A stretch of 24,099 bases of DNA from Pseudomonadota bacterium. Its GTDB lineage: Bacteria > Pseudomonadota > Gammaproteobacteria > Burkholderiales > Burkholderiaceae_B. Every line of letters begins with the position of its first letter. The first letter of the stretch is position 1. Location: positions 1 to 24,099 of the forward strand of contig JAFAGQ010000056.1 of NCBI GenBank assembly GCA_023422555.1. The letters are read 5' to 3'. The position numbers and the translations under genes are program-made. The notes below the pieces were generated by a model. The model saw only the letters and a list, made by a program, of their open reading frames with translations, had not been told where the DNA came from and did not search any database. Below are positions 1 through 8,442 of this stretch, piece after piece.

Positions 1-3000
1 AATCTTTGACATTACCTTTTTCAAAAACGAGGCCTGTCTGCATGTTTTGAACCATGTCAACCAATGCCTTTACGCTAGAAACAACTATAGCCTTCTTCAT
101 AGCTGCCGCTTCTAATAACTTCATAGGTGACACCATCTCGGTGACAGGTTGCGGTTTGCGAGGGAAAGATGCAATATCAATCAACGAATAGTAGCTTTCA
201 ACCTTCTCATGAGAAACACGACCTGGCATAACTAACCAGTCATCAAATTTATATTTTCTTGCAATATCGGCAACTATTTGTGTAATACTTCCTCGTTCAG
301 TTCCAGCTGTATTTTCATTACCTACAATCAAAAGTCTAAATTCAATACCTTTCTCTTTCAGTAATCCACATGCCTCAGCTAGATGGTCTAAACCTTCATA
401 TTGGACAAATGTACCCACATAGCCAATAACAGGAATATGATTCGGAAACCCAAGCTCAGCAGACAAGCATGAGTCTCTCTCTGAATTTAAAAGGCTCAAC
501 CTGCACGAATTTGGCAACAATCTAATACTTGCCTCAGGAACCCCTCTTTTAATTAATTCATCCTTCATTGGGGTATTTAAAGTAAAAACACCGTGCGACT
601 CTATAGCTGCTAATACTTCGAAATCTGAAAGTTTTTTATACAGCTCACTAAATTCAAACTCAGGTTCACGAGAAATGCGAGTGATCTCCCAAAATCCTCT
701 CACTTCGTAATAAAACGGTATTCCTAATTGTTTCGACGCAATCAACGCAGGTAATGCAGTCAGGTGATTTGAAGCAGCAATAACTATTGAAGGCCTTACG
801 ATATTAAACTTCTCGAACAAAGCCTGTGAAGCCTGTTTAATATATTCTAATAAAGTCAACCCTTTACGGCTAGGTGACAATATTCTCAAATACTTCAAAT
901 CATCAATAGAACTCTCAAGAGTAATATCACTAATTTTTACTTCGGAATTGGTATCTAATGGAAATCCTGGCCTATTAATAATAACTGTTTCGTACCCACT
1001 CTCTTGCAATTTTGTAGCAAGACCATGTCCACGAATTGCATACCCACCAGACGCATATGGCAAGCTATTATGAAGTATATACGCTATCTTTTTACTGATA
1101 GGTTGATAGCATCCTTCTTCGTATTTTGATTCGGACTCTTCTATTAAGTCCCTAATATCTTTTACGCTTAAAAAAACATACGACTCTTTTGCCTCTTTGA
1201 TTAGTTTTTGTATTGATATTTCTGGAGACTTATCGCAAATATCTGATAACCAAAGAACACAAGACTTCGCTCTGCTAATATCCCCAGCTCTAACAAACCC
1301 CCAATATGCTGCCGTGACAGAAAATACACTCTTATCTAATTCAATGCAGATATCCAGTAAACTTACTTGATCCTTCAAATAACCAAGTTTATTAAGCTTA
1401 TTTGATAAGTTAATAATTATTTTTTGAACGTTTAGTCTACTTACACTATAAGTAACTACGAAATCCAATAATAAAGCTAATTTAATCTTAGCTAAATTCT
1501 TTTCTTCAAAATACAGCTCTAGTAACTCTTTAACTAAAGCCTCCTCACCATGTTCATCATAAATTTGAAATAAATGGGAGCTAATTGTTTTATTTTGATT
1601 CTTGTCTGCCTCAAACTCTAATGAAAAACAATTGATTTCAATACTCTCATTCTTCTTTAAGTCGAAACCTGCAATACCTACACGTAAAAATGCGGCCTCT
1701 TTTGGAACAAGACCATCATAAACAATCTGTTCCTGATTTTTTGTGTCTGGTAAGTATTTGTAATATGATGAAAACTGATTTGTCCACGCAAAACTTTCAG
1801 GTTGGAAATCAAGAAATATCCCATGCGCATTATAAAAAGAAAGTAATAAGAGTGCCTTATTGTGGGTTGTCGTAGTATTGACATAATTAATACTCGCAAG
1901 ACATCTTAATTTAGTTCCAGGGGACACCTCTCTATTGAATTGCTGAACCGTTGAGTCTATACCCAATTCAACATTGTGAAGCTCCACAAGCTTAGAAGGT
2001 GATTGATCCTCGCCAACAATACTAATTTTATCAAATGGTTCTTTTTCCTCATTTTTCGTGTCAGACTCAATTTGTGTCGGCTCCATTGCCCGCGAGACTT
2101 TCGTCAAATCAGAAACGTTAGTGGAAGCCTGATCACTTCGCAATTGGTTAAATACAGCGAGCCTTTGCGCTAATTGTCGTAAGCTCTGGAGGTTTTCCGT
2201 TAGCTCTGTATGTTTTCGGTCTTCTTGAAACTCATATGGCACCAACTCCGTACGCTCCGCAGAGAGTTTTTCAATATTCCCTTTATATTCGATAATAGAA
2301 TTTAGCTGATTTTGATAGGCGCTTATTGACGCCACGGCCTCTTGGCGTTGATTTACGAGATTACGAACAAAAAGCAGATTTTCTTCCCGTTCACGAATAA
2401 AAATCTCTCTGGCATTACGAATTGTTTTCTTATATTGTTCTTCCAGTCTAGAAATAGTTATAAGATCATTCTCTCTGCTATTTTCCAGTTCGCGAATAAT
2501 TCGATTTTTGTCGTTCACATCTTCCGTTGCAGCCGCAAGTCGCCTTTGGATTTCTGATGCCTCGTACTCCGACAGTTTATTTCGGTACTGTAACGTTGAA
2601 AGTCCAGCATTTGGCTTTTCCAACGGTTCAAGCGACTCTTCCCTATCTGAACCCATATCTCGATCGGGAGCTGGATCAGGGAGAACATGAGCTGAACCGC
2701 TCCTTCGCTCGATTTCAGTATCCTTATTAATATTTCCACGCGCTTCAGACTGTTCTCGGTACGCGGCTTTTAATTTTTTTATTTTTGCTTTAGTATTTCG
2801 TCGAGAGCTTTTTGCCTTTTCAAGAATCTGCATACATACATCTAGCTCGCAGCCCAATGTTTTAGCGATCTGAGTAACTTCCCGATACTTTTCTTGATAT
2901 TCATTCAGTTGCTTAACCGATTTGCCAATTTCACTTGAAATATATATGTTCTCTACCTGCTTTAAGCGCAATTCCAAATCTTGCTCGCTCATACTCTTCT

Positions 3001-3679
3001 GATTTAAAAATAAGTGTGTTGGAGTCGCATTGAAAGTCTCCACATACTCGTAACCCAGTTCTGCGAGGAACTCCGTGACTTCCCGGAAGCGCTCGAGCGA
3101 AATACATTCGATATAGATTATAGGTTTATATTGCTTGAGGTAGTTGCTAGCTCCCTTCAGAACATCTAGCTCCATGCCCTCAACGTCGATTTTCATCGCG
3201 TCAATTTTATTAATCTTGTCTATCGAGTCTAACGCATAGACTTGTATGCTGCCTTCACCAAGTTTCAAAGATTGAGCACCAGCATTTTCGGGCGGCGATT
3301 TGTCAAATCTAGCTGTGGACTTTTGGCTGCCCAGGGCATACTCATAAACCGTCACTAATTGTTGTAGTCCGGTGTGATTCACGGTCATCTGCATCGCCTC
3401 GACCAATTCAGCATTAGGCTCAAAAGCAATTACGCGACAGCCGACGGTATTAGCCAGATAGAAAGTGTGGTTCCCGATATTCGCTCCCACATCAATGACT
3501 ATGCTCTCACGCGATAAGCGACGGCCCATATCCTCGAGCAACGACAACTCGTAGGGCTTTCCGGATTGGGCTATATGTTTTTGGATATAGTCATGAATTG
3601 GTGAAGTAAGATAAATATCATATATATTTAAACCTACACTAACAGTTACTAATACAGGCGTATTTAAACCTTCAGTCAT
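1..3679 (-). CDS. FkbM methyltransferase - coiled coil - GT4 glycosyltransferase fusion (3' end outside window)
   Basis: My reading from the ATG at 3679 runs 1226 codons without a stop to the window edge, so the gene is partial only because the window ends. Residues ~50-225 are an FkbM-type SAM-dependent methyltransferase: the SAM loop VIDVGANIGNHTFYLA is at 61-76 and the conserved KIDVEGME at 163-170. Residues ~230-310 and ~360-510 are charged, heptad-like helices (coiled coil) split by a Pro/Asp/Ser-rich linker near 325-358. Residues ~560-695 look like a beta-sandwich. Residues ~865-1226 are GT4: an N-terminal region around NSLPYASGGYAIRGHGL (871-887), the start of the second Rossmann fold at IPVIGYVGTF (1082-1091), and an E...E segment at 1181-1190. 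It probably acts in the cytoplasm or at the inner membrane on a growing glycan. The GT4 half is much more AT-rich than the methyltransferase half. An upstream gap with insertion-sequence-like debris separates it from the other genes. Family assignments are firm; substrates are unknown. Confidence 0.88.
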   Translation of the reverse strand, partial: MTEGLNTPVLVTVSVGLNIYDIYLTSPIHDYIQKHIAQSGKPYELSLLEDMGRRLSRESIVIDVGANIGNHTFYLANTVGCRVIAFEPNAELVEAMQMTVNHTGLQQLVTVYEYALGSQKSTARFDKSPPENAGAQSLKLGEGSIQVYALDSIDKINKIDAMKIDVEGMELDVLKGASNYLKQYKPIIYIECISLERFREVTEFLAELGYEYVETFNATPTHLFLNQKSMSEQDLELRLKQVENIYISSEIGKSVKQLNEYQEKYREVTQIAKTLGCELDVCMQILEKAKSSRRNTKAKIKKLKAAYREQSEARGNINKDTEIERRSGSAHVLPDPAPDRDMGSDREESLEPLEKPNAGLSTLQYRNKLSEYEASEIQRRLAAATEDVNDKNRIIRELENSRENDLITISRLEEQYKKTIRNAREIFIREREENLLFVRNLVNQRQEAVASISAYQNQLNSIIEYKGNIEKLSAERTELVPYEFQEDRKHTELTENLQSLRQLAQRLAVFNQLRSDQASTNVSDLTKVSRAMEPTQIESDTKNEEKEPFDKISIVGEDQSPSKLVELHNVELGIDSTVQQFNREVSPGTKLRCLASINYVNTTTTHNKALLLLSFYNAHGIFLDFQPESFAWTNQFSSYYKYLPDTKNQEQIVYDGLVPKEAAFLRVGIAGFDLKKNESIEINCFSLEFEADKNQNKTISSHLFQIYDEHGEEALVKELLELYFEEKNLAKIKLALLLDFVVTYSVSRLNVQKIIINLSNKLNKLGYLKDQVSLLDICIELDKSVFSVTAAYWGFVRAGDISRAKSCVLWLSDICDKSPEISIQKLIKEAKESYVFLSVKDIRDLIEESESKYEEGCYQPISKKIAYILHNSLPYASGGYAIRGHGLATKLQESGYETVIINRPGFPLDTNSEVKISDITLESSIDDLKYLRILSPSRKGLTLLEYIKQASQALFEKFNIVRPSIVIAASNHLTALPALIASKQLGIPFYYEVRGFWEITRISREPEFEFSELYKKLSDFEVLAAIESHGVFTLNTPMKDELIKRGVPEASIRLLPNSCRLSLLNSERDSCLSAELGFPNHIPVIGYVGTFVQYEGLDHLAEACGLLKEKGIEFRLLIVGNENTAGTERGSITQIVADIARKYKFDDWLVMPGRVSHEKVESYYSLIDIASFPRKPQPVTEMVSPMKLLEAAAMKKAIVVSSVKALVDMVQNMQTGLVFEKGNVKD

Positions 3680-3780
3680 ATTTTTGATAGCCGAAAATAT
3701 TTATTTATATCGTGATATTTTAACTGGCTTCCATGGCGTTTGGACTTCAGCAATTATATGAAGTTACAAATAGGATCTAG

Positions 3781-3809
3781 ATAATATATACACCTATATT
3801 TATGAACAA
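3781..3809 (-). promoter_or_regulatory. Candidate sigma-70 promoter for the FkbM-GT4 gene
   Basis: On the minus strand TTGTTC (3809-3804) is followed after exactly 17 bases by TATTAT (3786-3781), about 100 bases before the ATG at 3679. A second perfect TATAAT hexamer lies at 3758-3753 but has no good -35 box. The gene follows an 822-bp gap, so a local promoter is plausible. The region is very AT-rich and chance matches are expected. Confidence 0.25.
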
Positions 3810-3905
3810 TATTTCAGCCTGATTATAACGATCCAAGGTAACCCCACTTTTTAGCCGTCTTTAAAAGTAGAGGATAAGCGGCTAAGGGCAGTTTTTGTAT
3901 AGGTG

Positions 3906-4037
3906 TTATGTCAACTTAAGACCATATTGAGCCGTTTGTGATTGTATGTGAGCCGTTTGTGATTGTATGTCCAGCACCAGCACACTTTTAAGCTTGGCCG
4001 ACCAATGTTTGATTTTTCCTTCCATGATCATACTCAT
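3906..4037 (-). pseudogene. Probable remnant of an IS3-type transposase orfA (N-terminal fragment)
   Basis: A 43-codon frame starts at the ATG at 4037 with an AGGAG-like sequence just upstream. Its first ~24 residues, including MEGKIKHWSAKLKSVLVLDI, resemble from memory the start of small helix-turn-helix IS3-family OrfA proteins (pattern RWTAKRKSALVLEIIQGKT). After LDI the similarity stops abruptly: the frame continues through two copies of the 21-bp repeat (each read as QSQTAHI or QSQTAQY) and ends. No orfB was found. The assignment is by pattern recall only. Confidence 0.35.
3929..3970. repeat. 21-bp perfect tandem duplication
   Basis: Two identical 21-base units abut exactly, at 3929-3949 and 3950-3970. 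Each begins GAGCCGTTTGTGATTG and ends TATGT. The duplication falls exactly where similarity to the transposase fragment ends, so it may be part of an insertion-sequence end, where short internal repeats are common, or a scar of its decay. Confidence 0.8.
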
Positions 4038-4424
4038 TTGTGATTTTTCTCCTATTATCACAGGAGGAGTTATTCATTGAACCATTACACCAGCCGCTCA
4101 ATTGGTCGTGATGTAGACCCCGCTTTCTGGTAAACCATGCAAGCGATACATTCGCATGCAAGAATTCCCGCACAATTTGATATTTCTCTTGCTTGGCAGA
4201 ACAGCCCCGAGATAAATTGCGAAAGCTTTGAATGGTAACAAATTCGGTTCTGCTTATAGATCACCATCCAGAAATCGATGGGGATCTATTCGCCACTGGT
4301 CGTCAATTTTATCAAGCCGCCCTTGGCCGGAAACTTCCAATACTTGGAAGCCTTAGATCTCAATATTAACACTCAAAAATCTAGATTCCTAGCACTCCAC
4401 TTGCGGGAAATCACACTCAAATAG

Positions 4425-4455
4425 ATAAAAACCTAGGATCGGCTCTTGTACCGAT
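4425..4455 (-). terminator. Weak hairpin plus T-tract downstream of the 334-aa hydrolase gene
   Basis: On the minus strand ATCGG (4455-4451) pairs with CCGAT (4442-4438) across a short loop, and a TTTTT run follows about 7 bases later. The stem is only 5 bp and the T-run is offset, so this is a weak intrinsic-terminator candidate about 50 bases past the stop codon. Confidence 0.2.
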
Positions 4456-4501
4456 TAATGAAAAAATTTCCGCAATCAAAATTTGTCGTAAAGTGACGGT
4501 A

Positions 4502-5506
4502 TTATTCGATCACGTTGACATTCCGTGATCTCCTTCGTTTGAGCAAAACCGCGTGACGTCTTTTATCTGTCAATTTTACGAATCGAATCTCATGAGCTGC
4601 CAATCGGGCGGTCCAGCTTTGCGGGGGGCTTTTAGAGAAATAATACGCTTTTCTCAGAAAATATAGACCAGACTCATATTCTCCAGCTTGCATCAGCCGC
4701 TCTCCAAGTTTGAATAACATAGCATTATTCGTACCCGGATGATCGATCATAAAGGCGGCAGCAGCTCTGGCAATACCAGATCTACACCGTTGGTGAAGAA
4801 GTTGATGATACCAATAATAAACGCTCTCGCGCCTGAATGATTTATACATTTTATGTAAAGTTGATAGCGGCACGTCTCCTAAAACCAGATGGCGCATCAT
4901 AGGTCTGAGTTTTTTTACATCCTTTGCGGGCTGAAGAGAATTATGCCCGCTGAAAGGGAATGGAAGATAATGCCAACCAGGAAAATGTTCTTTGAATAAC
5001 TTTGCATGAGAGGCATCTGGGAAAGAAAAAGGATCGTAAACAACGATGAACTCTAAACTGGGGTCAGCAATTTTTCTAAGGTCGCCTTCCTCAAAATTGC
5101 ACTTTTGCACAAACTCGATATTACGTTTATCAAATGGCGGCTGCTCCGGATCAAGTTGTATACGAGGGGAGATAGCAACTATCCGGTGCGCGCGAAATAA
5201 TGAACCAAATAGCACCGCCGCATGCGCGCCCATACTAAAACCAAAGCAGATGATTCTCGAGTATTTGCTGAGTATCCCTACACAATCATCTACTAGTTGA
5301 GCCCGTCCTTCGGACGTATACCAGTCATTGGTTTTAGAACTGATATGTAAATTCGAGCTATCGTCGCAACCGCCCACGCGCGTTACGGGCTGTTTAAAGT
5401 CACTTTTCCCCATATCGAAAAAATCGAACGTGACGATTACCGTCGAAGACTCTCGATCTGTGAACGTCGCAGTGTAGGTGTCACTTTTATGGATCAAAAC
5501 CATCAT
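4502..5506 (-). CDS. Alpha/beta hydrolase with C-terminal helical (TPR-like) tail
   Basis: 334 residues. The first ~210 read as an alpha/beta-hydrolase fold: a strand IVTFDFF (24-30), a nucleophile elbow GFSMGAH (89-95, Ser91), a late acidic strand FIVVYDPFSFPD (153-164, Asp158 or Asp164) and a late histidine in FSGHNSL (His188). All three triad positions are therefore available. Residues ~215-320 are helical, with TPR-like pairs around AMLFKLGERLMQAGEYESGLYF, and the C-terminus is very basic. No signal peptide is seen, so it is probably cytoplasmic. It is the last gene before the 822-bp gap and the third serine-hydrolase-like protein in the locus, which suggests a role as glycan esterase or acyltransferase (inference). 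Two ATGs are adjacent (5506 and 5503), with no clear ribosome-binding site. Substrate unknown. Confidence 0.8.
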   Translation of the reverse strand: MMVLIHKSDTYTATFTDRESSTVIVTFDFFDMGKSDFKQPVTRVGGCDDSSNLHISSKTNDWYTSEGRAQLVDDCVGILSKYSRIICFGFSMGAHAAVLFGSLFRAHRIVAISPRIQLDPEQPPFDKRNIEFVQKCNFEEGDLRKIADPSLEFIVVYDPFSFPDASHAKLFKEHFPGWHYLPFPFSGHNSLQPAKDVKKLRPMMRHLVLGDVPLSTLHKMYKSFRRESVYYWYHQLLHQRCRSGIARAAAAFMIDHPGTNNAMLFKLGERLMQAGEYESGLYFLRKAYYFSKSPPQSWTARLAAHEIRFVKLTDKRRHAVLLKRRRSRNVNVIE

Positions 5507-5662
5507 TCAGTATTTATACGCTATCCAAATTTTCTGCTTACATTGCTCATCGTGAATGTCCCAGTACAGTGAGCGGAAAAGCTAAAATTCTTGAGGCAAG
5601 AGTAGATTATTGGCGAAAGGCTTAATAGTTTGTTGTCTTAAGTTCAAGGGCAATAAATATAA

Positions 5663-6790
5663 TCATTTTTTTAAAATGACTTCTTTCGAAGTATTCAATG
5701 CCCTGTTCAGTGCAGGATTTTTTTGTACACACTTATGATTTTGAGCCAAATTTGCATATGGTATTAATCCGGCCCCAAATTTATTGCCCGCGATTTCGAT
5801 TCCTGTGGAAAGGCACTCTGAGGTTCTGCTAAGTTCGACGCACTTCTCCACTGCATCATTACAATACCATTGCGAAATCGCCTCCATATCTTTTATAGCG
5901 CTATTCCTATTCGCTAATTTGCTTGAACTAGGGACGGATGGGTTTGAAAATGTGTTGTTGATAATTTTTATATTATTTGACTGGTTTCTAATTCGTATTG
6001 GCGTCCCTGTAAACGTGTCAAATTCATTATTCTCAATTGTAGTGTTGCTGGAATGCTGGCTGATATAAATAGCGTGCAATAGCGTAGGTCCATACTTTTT
6101 TGATGCCGTTTTATTGCTGGGCAGATTCAAAATTCTATGGAATTTATTATTCTTTATAACAGTAGAAAGGGCCTTATTGCTACGAATCGCAGCAACGCAA
6201 GCTCCCTTAGGTCTCTCCACATCACCCACTTTTCTTCTAACAGGATCATATCTGCTTCCAATGTTGGTGAAAATCGAATTTGTCACAGAATTATTCAAAA
6301 GGAAGGCGTTGTTTTCCGCATCTCCAAAACTAATGGCCATACAATAATTTCTAATCGTAATTCGGTCAAAATGCAAGTTGGTCGAGATTTTTTTATTATT
6401 ATATTTATCATCTTCGTATCGCAAGGTAAAAAAATTGGAGTTTTTGCTCGACTTACCATCGAAAACAACTGGCCCGTCCTTTTCACTCGCAGGTTTGAAG
6501 TCAAAGTTTACGTTGTCGAGATCAAGATTCCAGATGAGGGACTGACCAAGGTAAACACCCTTCTTGAACAAAATCTCCACCCGATCTCCTGACTTTAAAG
6601 ACGTATTCTTTCGAATATTCTCCTGAGCCTGAGCGATTGTTTTCAGTGCCTGTTTAGGATCCACGCCAGTGTTCGAATCGTCACCATTCGGAGCGATGTA
6701 GATTTTTACCGTCTCGGCAAAAGCCATGTTGTTGGTGACAAGCGAGAAAGCGGATGCTGCAAAAAAAATTGGCAAATATGCAAGTTTCAT
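5663..6790 (-). CDS. Secreted right-handed parallel beta-helix protein
   Basis: 375 residues with a clear Sec signal peptide: MK, a hydrophobic core, and probable cleavage after AFA at residue 25. The mature N-terminus has the signature YIAPNGDDSNTGVDPKQALKTI (31-52, written here only as a motif location), typical of pectate-lyase-like beta-helix proteins: a 'G.D.NTG..P..P..TI..A' start that precedes the helix. Repeated Asn-rich turns with INN, KNN, ENNEF and NNTF from ~130 to 290 fit stacked PbH1 coils. Five cysteines between 310 and 354 suggest disulphides near the C-terminus. It is probably periplasmic or extracellular and may bind, cleave or epimerise the polysaccharide made by this locus (inference). 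The ATG at 6790 follows a TAAGGG/GAGAA-rich leader, and the gene starts 101 bases after the NeuB-fusion gene. No catalytic residues could be assigned. Confidence 0.8.
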   Translation of the reverse strand: MKLAYLPIFFAASAFSLVTNNMAFAETVKIYIAPNGDDSNTGVDPKQALKTIAQAQENIRKNTSLKSGDRVEILFKKGVYLGQSLIWNLDLDNVNFDFKPASEKDGPVVFDGKSSKNSNFFTLRYEDDKYNNKKISTNLHFDRITIRNYCMAISFGDAENNAFLLNNSVTNSIFTNIGSRYDPVRRKVGDVERPKGACVAAIRSNKALSTVIKNNKFHRILNLPSNKTASKKYGPTLLHAIYISQHSSNTTIENNEFDTFTGTPIRIRNQSNNIKIINNTFSNPSVPSSSKLANRNSAIKDMEAISQWYCNDAVEKCVELSRTSECLSTGIEIAGNKFGAGLIPYANLAQNHKCVQKNPALNRALNTSKEVILKK

Positions 6791-6891
6791 TTATTCTCAA
6801 CCCTTACCAATGCGAGATACGTCCATTCCTTGATAAGAAATTCCTGATTTCTGTACCTCATCGAAGAGTGCCATAATCGTGTTGCGCACTC

Positions 6892-8442
6892 TTAATGCTT
6901 CTTCTCGACCCAATATTTATGATGCTCTGAAGAGTGTACAACCTTCTCCTCAGCACCTACAATTAGTTCAGCTCGGCGGACATCGGCAACAAACTTCGCG
7001 AAATCTCCATTTACCAAATCCACAGCAACTTCATCGAAATGGGACCAGGCAACATCGCCGAACTTAACGTGTTTTTCGATCATACGTGCGCCGGCTGCAA
7101 CAGAAAGCATAGAACAGAGACTTCCAATATCATGACTTGAGAACCCTGGAATAATTCTCGGGTCACGATGACTTAAATTATAGTAATGCCTCACAACACC
7201 GATTTGTGTGTCTTCGTTTTTTGAGGGATAGGCAGACGTGCATTGAAGAAGATAGATATTCCGCGCCTTTTTGAATGTATCAAATATATATGTCTCGTAG
7301 GCCTTATCTGTATATCCAGTCGATATCACAACGTCTTTCGTAAAGTTATTAGCAACAGCACTTAGATAATCTTTATGCTCAGAAATTGTCGAGGGCAATT
7401 TGATCATTTCAGGATCGAATTGCTGCATGAACTCATACGATGGCATATCCAGGATCGAAGCAAACCACTTCATATCTATTTCTTTGCAGAACTTATTCAC
7501 AAATTCGAATTGTTCCCGATCTAATTCAATACCATGACGATATTCTCGAAATGTACTACCAAATGGGGAACTGTATGCCGACTGAAGTTTTTCTTCTGAA
7601 TAGAACGTTTCAACATCGCGCTTTTGCAACTTAATGTAGTCAGCTCCAGCTTCCTTTGCCGCTACTATCATCGATTTCAATCTGTCCATGTCGCCAAAGT
7701 GATTAGTAGTAATTTCTGCAATTACCTTCACATTGGATTCACGTTTGACTTCGTTTTTGGTAGACGACTGTTCAATCGCAGGAACACCATATTTCCTGGA
7801 TCGAAAAACCTTATTGAAGGCATCGACAGAATAAAGACTGTATTCCTTGTTACCGACATGATGGATGTTCACCGAGAGGCGCTTCTTCTCATTCAGGATC
7901 ATCTTCAATAAGTGTTCCTGAGTACTAATCACACGCTCCTGGTACTCCGGGTCATCGTGAAAAGCCGCGCTTCGGATCTTATTTGTAAAACCATCTTTTG
8001 TCGTAAAGTCGAACCCGAGCAAATATACATTTTTATGTATGCCCTCTGCCTTAGCAATCTCATTTGCCACTTTTAATGCAGTAACAATGACAGCATGCTC
8101 GATAAAAATCTGATCGGAGAAAAAACGATTAATAAGAAAATCGGCGGATTCAGGGTTATAGGGCACATACTCACAGGTTAGCTGCGAAACTGTATGATTA
8201 ATTGTTTTATCTGAAATGTAAAGATTGCATTTCGGTGGCGTTTCATCAAATAGGTCAAGCACCCAGCCATGATGAAATACGCCTATGTCGCCCGGATAAA
8301 TGATTTCGGAGTCATTTGTATTTATCACAACACTTCCCTTCAATAGGGATAAATCGACGTTGTCGATGCTGGGCCCCTTGCCGATGATGACAATGTCGTG
8401 TTCCGAATTATTCTTTATCGCGTTACGAATTTCGTTTATCAC
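6892..8442 (-). CDS. Fusion of GT42/DUF115-like domain and NeuB-like nonulosonic acid synthase
   Basis: 516 residues. Residues ~15-205 form a Rossmann-like domain with IIGKGPSID (19-27) and, near 115-146, a helix plus strand ending VYLLGFDF. This pattern is shared by GT42 sialyltransferases (GNGPSL ... IYLSGIDFY) and DUF115/MptE-like proteins. Residues ~237-510 are a NeuB-type TIM barrel that condenses PEP with a sugar or sugar phosphate: IAEITTNHFGD (241-251), KLQKRD (271-276), STGYTD (374-379), LLQCTSAYPS (398-407), GFSSHD (433-438), EKHVKFGD (456-463). The C-terminal SAF/antifreeze domain usual in sialic acid synthases is missing. The position of the first metal-ligand histidine (LLHC in Neisseria NeuB) is Gln400. 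The GTG start at 8442 directly follows the stop of the phosphatase gene, with GAGGTG upstream. The synthase assignment is strong; the role of the N-domain is open. Confidence 0.88.
   Translation of the reverse strand: MINEIRNAIKNNSEHDIVIIGKGPSIDNVDLSLLKGSVVINTNDSEIIYPGDIGVFHHGWVLDLFDETPPKCNLYISDKTINHTVSQLTCEYVPYNPESADFLINRFFSDQIFIEHAVIVTALKVANEIAKAEGIHKNVYLLGFDFTTKDGFTNKIRSAAFHDDPEYQERVISTQEHLLKMILNEKKRLSVNIHHVGNKEYSLYSVDAFNKVFRSRKYGVPAIEQSSTKNEVKRESNVKVIAEITTNHFGDMDRLKSMIVAAKEAGADYIKLQKRDVETFYSEEKLQSAYSSPFGSTFREYRHGIELDREQFEFVNKFCKEIDMKWFASILDMPSYEFMQQFDPEMIKLPSTISEHKDYLSAVANNFTKDVVISTGYTDKAYETYIFDTFKKARNIYLLQCTSAYPSKNEDTQIGVVRHYYNLSHRDPRIIPGFSSHDIGSLCSMLSVAAGARMIEKHVKFGDVAWSHFDEVAVDLVNGDFAKFVADVRRAELIVGAEEKVVHSSEHHKYWVEKKH

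Larger units (their letters stand above)
3680..4501. other. 822-bp gap without an intact gene; insertion-sequence-like debris
   Basis: No convincing intact gene lies here; the frames that are open encode no recognisable domain and are broken by stops. The gap holds an inverted repeat TTAGCCG/CGGCTAA (3851-3857 with 3879-3885), a 21-bp tandem duplication (3929-3970), a probable transposase orfA fragment (3906-4037), a perfect 7-bp stem with 3-base loop (CTTCCAA/TTGGAAG, 4334-4350), and a weak terminator-like hairpin after the upstream gene (4425-4455). Taken together it looks like a decayed mobile-element scar at a module boundary. Confidence 0.5.

Noticed and set aside
3929..3970. CRISPR-like repeat
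   Set aside because: There are only two 21-bp units with no spacer between them.
6137..6592. Plus-strand open frame of 151 codons
   Set aside because: It lies wholly antisense to the beta-helix gene, with no recognisable domain or ribosome-binding site.
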